A stretch of 64,000 nt of DNA from assembly GCA_008931825.1 (NCBI GenBank), contig QXVZ01010945.1, forward strand, positions 62,001 through 126,000. The letters run 5' to 3'. This DNA is from Phallusia fumigata. Lineage: Eukaryota; Chordata; Ascidiacea; Phlebobranchia; Ascidiidae. Under the pieces are notes generated by a model. It saw only the letters and a list, made by a program, of their open reading frames with translations, had not been told where the DNA came from and ran no database searches. Positions within the stretch are counted from its first letter, which is position 1; the number at the start of each line of letters is the position of its first letter. This document shows positions 60,601 to 64,000 of the stretch, piece after piece. Made by a program: the position numbers and the translations under genes.

Positions 60601-63600
60601 AACCTTTATAACACTGGCGTGTATTGCAGCTAAACAAACTGGGGAGTCTTCATGATACCAAAGTGACCCAAACACTTGACGTTGCATGATTTCATCGCAG
60701 TCAGATGGACAGGTGACAAGCTGATGAGAAGAGGACATCTGGTGGCCAGACTTGTGACAAGCAATGTATTCACCTAAAGGTTAAAACAGAGCTTACAGCA
60801 AAAAAGTTGTACAGCATAAAAAAACATCTTTTATGTTTGACATGCCAAGATGGTCTTGTGGTCAGCACAACTGCCTTGTGTTCATAAGGTTGTGGGTTCT
60901 AATCCAGTCTCAACTGTGTTTTCCTGAGCAGGAACCTTACCACTCCAACCTAATTATGAGTATAACACATTCAGACATTCTTCTGCACAAACCAACAAAC
61001 AAAAACATGATTGTTCAGTTTTAATGGCAGAGTAACAACAAAAGCGAAACATGGGTCCTTTCAAAAAAGTGAGTTACCAGTTTGGGTTTGCTCCTCTTGG
61101 CTAATTCTTCCAAGCCTGGGGACAGCACTTCTAGCTAATTTCACTGCATTTCTAAATTCATTCGGCACTAAACAACAAAATGCACATAAATGTTGAAAAA
61201 ATGATGCCTAAATACCAATTTTGCACATATATTCGTATTTAAGGCATACAGTTAAAACTATATGTCGGCAATTTACCGATGCAAAATGGCTCTGCAGCAT
61301 GCAAGTAGAATTACCTAGGTTACACACAAGTATAATTAATGCAACAGGTAACATTGTCAATACCAGCAAGGTTAGATGCCCACAATTCAGTGATGCTAAC
61401 ATGTACTAATTTAAGCATACAACTAAAATGATTTTATTTTGTCATCAACCACCAAGAAAAAACGATTTTACCTTCAACTGGCTCCAAAGTAGCAATAATC
61501 CCCTGGCTTGCAAGATAATTACTCAACATAAACTGCACAATGCCTATTTCATTCGCTCCAACCACCGACAAAACTGCGGTGTTCTCAGATGGAGTTGCGG
61601 TGCATTCAAACAGCAAACGAACTGTGTTTCTTAATCCCAGGTTTTGGAACTAGAATTTAAATAATAAGTTTGACAACACATCTGTTCATGTCGTTTTACA
61701 TCGACGTTGGCTGCTAAAAATCACAGAACCCAAAAACAATTGTTTATGACATGAAAAATAGTACTTGGTTTAACACATCTGCAAATAGTATGTGTTAAAC
61801 CAAATTCACTTGGGGGGAAAACTCTTAATTCAGTTAAACAAAAAATTATGCTCACAAAATGTTAAGGTGGCCAGAATTTGGAGCGTTTTTGATGGGTTGC
61901 ACGCAAAAGTGTTTGCTGAATCCCATACTAAAAGAATACACATACAGCAAGGTGAAAGCAATTTTACTTCTGTACTTTTATCTGATCCAATTGAGCTTCG
62001 GGATGCAGATGGATTATATGATAATGATGTCACAGTGTGGTTCATCACATCATAGACAGTAACAATATAAGGTTTAAGTGCAACAGCTTGAACAGATGAA
62101 ATGTGAAATCCTTCTGCTTCGAAAGATGATTGCAACTAAAAAAGTTTTCACTTGGTTCAATAAAGTAAGCTTTAGAATAAGTTTAAAAGATGTTTGGACA
62201 AAAAGAAAGCTAAGTTGGCAATGTTTGTGACTGCAAGAGTATATTTCTTTATTCATGATTGGCTAAACTAGAACTGTGGCAACAAGTAGTTATTTCTTTG
62301 TTTTTCTGTGCTACCCATTGCCCAGCAAACTTGATAACTCCTTGCTGAGGACCCCAACCCTATTTACTTATTTTCAAAATGTACATAAATCCTGAAAATA
62401 CTTGGTTCACCAAAAAATAAATCAAAACTAATACAACTTACTACAGGCAAAACAGCTTTTTTTATTATGTTGGTCTCATTAGAACCGAGGTTTCTCATTG
62501 CTTCATTCCAAACCACTGCCTTTTCATTAATTTGCTCCAGTCTTATTGCACCACGAAATATTGGAAGATCAACTTCAAGTTCAAAGTATTCTTGCTCCGC
62601 ACGCAATGCAGCCATCTTTGGGTCTTCAGGTATACCTAAGTATGTGAACCACAGATATATTTGACTGCATTGCATCATTTTTGCAGTTATGTACAGTATA
62701 CACTACCAAGGAAAGGAGATGGAAAAGACATATTAAATTCCAAGTTAAACTACCATATTTAACCTAAACAAAGACACAATTTGACTTACATAAAGCAATG
62801 ATAAAGGTGACAATACAAGAGAGAAATCCGAACACTGCCATCAGCATTGCTATTTTCCTTCTTGTGAGCTGGGTTTCAAACCCAGGAAAAACATCAAACA
62901 ATGGTTTGGACTTTGAAATATCAGACTGGCTTTTTAACTGTTTTGTAACTGGAGGTTTGTCCTGAACATGTTGGAGTTTTTTGGACAAAGATGCAGTTGA
63001 TGATTTTGACTTGGCTCTACGGAGTAAGGTTTGAGACATGCTACACTCAGTAGTTAGTGGAATTTCAGAAACAGTTGTCACTGACTCGGAAGGAGTTGTT
63101 GATGTTTTTGGTTCAGCAGTGGAGGTTATGGAACAAAATGGCTGTGACGTCTTTGACTGTGCAGCTGTTTTAGATTCCAAAGACCATGGCTTGGACATCA
63201 CAGGCAGTGATGTTTTTGATGTAGTTGTACCATCAGTGAGCAAGCTTTTAGTTTGATCAGTTGATGCGGCAGTCTTAACATCTGACATATTAGACATAGT
63301 AGGATTCACAGCTTCCACATCAGAAGCTAAGGTTGGATTGGATTCTTCAGGTGATATTGTGGACTTTGCAGCCAATAATAATTCAGTATCAACCGTCATT
63401 GTGTTTGATTGGTTGCTGAATTGTGGTTCTGAAACATTTTCCTGGGATGCCCTTGAATCTCTGGTCAAAGTTTCAGGCTGAGAAGATTTTGACTCAGGTA
63501 TCGTGGATGTTTGAGAAGTAGCATTTATTGTTTCAGACGTTATTTTTTTGTCCGATTGACCAGTTAACTGAGCTTTTAATAACACAGTTGACATGTTTGA

Positions 63601-64000
63601 ATCCTCTGTTTGCAATGATTGGGGCAGGGGAGTAAAAGTCTTCGGGTGGAGAGTTAATGGAGATTGAGAAGATTGTGATTGATTTGACTCATCATTGAAT
63701 AAAGTCTCATGTTGCACAGTTGTTGTATTTGACTGCACAGCTGATGGTGGGTCAGTCTGATCAGAAAGTTGTTTGCCAGAAGATAATGTCAATAAAGTTT
63801 CAAACAGAGCAGCCAAAGATCTTTCGGAAATTGCATTCGAAGTTTCAATAGGAGTTGGTAAAACAGTTGCAGATTGCCCAGTCAGTGAGTTTGTCTGGAT
63901 AGTTAGTAGGTTGGCAGGTTGGGCATTTGATGTTGCATACTCAGCAGCTAATGATGTTTCAGAAAGAACATTTGATGTTTCCAACTCTGCTGTCAACACT
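51693..64000 (-). CDS. Type II membrane mosaic serine protease: Ser/Thr-rich N-terminus, TM, SEA, LCCL, vWA-like, trypsin domains (N-terminus off right edge)
   Basis: 24 exons, in frame (at least 1,430 aa): 62790-64000, 62445-62635, 61946-62135, 61472-61621, 61078-61167, 60604-60773, 60419-60542, 60064-60165, 59743-59849, 59048-59159, 58859-58937, 58374-58485, 58213-58287, 57732-57881, 57103-57290, 56673-56783, 56240-56304, 56003-56110, 55447-55587, 54693-54879, 54013-54166, 53453-53567, 52662-52816 and 51693-51896. The first exon ends TRRK plus a hydrophobic helix ([20 protein letters not shown]), implying a cytosolic N-terminus. Next come a SEA-like domain ([20 protein letters not shown]), an LCCL domain ([34 protein letters not shown]), a vWA-like region ([11 protein letters not shown] ... 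KKLLVISSR ... [11 protein letters not shown]) and a trypsin domain with zymogen site VGKIVGGSEA, LTAAHC, YDIALL and QCRGDSGGPL. The triad His-Asp-Ser is present. Residue 189 (chymotrypsin numbering) reads Ile, not Asp, so trypsin-like Lys/Arg preference is unlikely. The CGVPA Cys can tether the light chain to PVCLPN. Substrate unknown. Confidence 0.88.
52960..53165 (-). repeat. Two tRNA-like relics in a protease-gene intron
   Basis: On the minus strand, GGGCTCAAATCCCAGC (52975-52990) and GGTTCAAATCCCTCCGC (about 53120-53136) look like B boxes with tRNA T-arm symmetry, each preceded by a short GC-containing stem. Neither folds into a full cloverleaf. Probably heads of tRNA-derived SINEs. Confidence 0.4.
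53305..53381 (-). mobile_element. Foldback element family B, half copy in a protease-gene intron
   Basis: GCTATGACAACACCGATTGT, CGAAACGTTTGCAAC, AATGTATTCACTGTATAC and AAGCTCTATCTGGCAGTTAT match the right half of family B. Confidence 0.65.
54187..54480 (+). mobile_element. tRNA-derived SINE (family D), copy 2, in a protease-gene intron
   Basis: AACTGCCTTGTGCACACAAG, GTTGTGGGTTCTAATCC (B box), then CACTTGTGTTTCTCTGACA, GATTGCACTAACCCAGTGG, and after a gap the tail ATTATGAGCATAATGCATTC, AGGCATTAATCTGCCCATCC with GGATAAAATGAAAGAAAC. Confidence 0.7.
55130..55262 (-). mobile_element. tRNA-derived SINE (family D), copy 3, partial
   Basis: On the minus strand the A-box-like AGATGGCCGAGTGG, then GAAACTTAAACAGCATTGC and CCAGTAAAACCTGATCGAC. 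It shares GAGCAATGC-TTTAAGTTTC-CTG with copy 1 at 24683. The tail is missing. Confidence 0.6.
60843..61005 (+). mobile_element. tRNA-derived SINE (family D), copy 4, in a protease-gene intron
   Basis: AGATGGTCTTGTGGTCAGC (A-box region), GGTTGTGGGTTCTAATCC (B box), TTTTCCTGAGCAGGAACC, and the tail ATTATGAGTATAACACATTC followed by AGACATTCTTCTGC. The clearest tRNA-like head of the family in this window. Confidence 0.7.

Noticed and set aside
61792-62055. 87-codon plus-strand frame
   Set aside because: Antisense to the SEA-domain exon 61946-62135 of the protease.
1-64000. CRISPR arrays, operons, ribosomal RNA genes
   Set aside because: None seen; the intron-rich gene structure shows a eukaryotic nuclear genome.

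Overview
The window is eukaryotic nuclear DNA. It is AT-rich, with compact genes made of many small exons separated by GT-AG introns of roughly 100-1500 bp. The gene content (an engrailed homeobox gene, an SLCO/OATP transporter, an ABCC-type transporter, claudin-like four-span proteins, and a membrane mosaic protease with SEA, LCCL, vWA-like and trypsin domains), together with many short foldback elements and tRNA-derived SINEs, suggests an invertebrate chordate. An ascidian tunicate such as Ciona or a close relative is most likely. The species is inferred; the gene families are read directly from spliced translations.

Layout. 0.6-3.9 kb, minus strand: the first seven exons of an ABCC1/MRP1-like transporter, continuing off the left edge. 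6.0-8.4 kb and 13.6-15.0 kb, minus strand: two paralogous three-exon claudin-like proteins with the same intron phases. 16.6-22.6 kb, plus strand: a complete organic-anion transporter (SLCO/OATP) gene of about 660 codons. 23.4-31.5 kb, plus strand: four tandem genes for small secreted ten-cysteine proteins with a Ly6/uPAR (LU, three-finger) type ending; a fifth member lies at 46.0-47.6 kb. 32.2-33.0 kb, minus strand: the main exon of a C-type-lectin-like receptor with a tyrosine-containing tail. 36.0-38.2 kb, plus strand: engrailed, whose homeobox is interrupted by two introns. 38.2-46.0 kb has no recognised gene and holds repeats and possible engrailed regulatory DNA. 48.5-49.2 kb holds weak coding traces. 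51.7-64.0 kb, minus strand: 24 exons of a type II membrane serine protease with a long Ser/Thr-rich amino-terminal region, continuing off the right edge.

The non-coding DNA is rich in mobile-element debris: two or three families of palindromic foldback elements (labelled A, B and E), a roughly 150-bp family (C) and a tRNA-derived SINE family (D). A, B and E share an internal CTGATGA...GAAA core with a short stem between the halves, resembling the hammerhead-ribozyme core.

The neighbouring genes do not form an operon. The most unusual items are the LU-type gene cluster around a lectin-like receptor, the SEA-LCCL-vWA-protease architecture, a candidate 37-nt intron in the transporter gene, and the ribozyme-like repeat cores.
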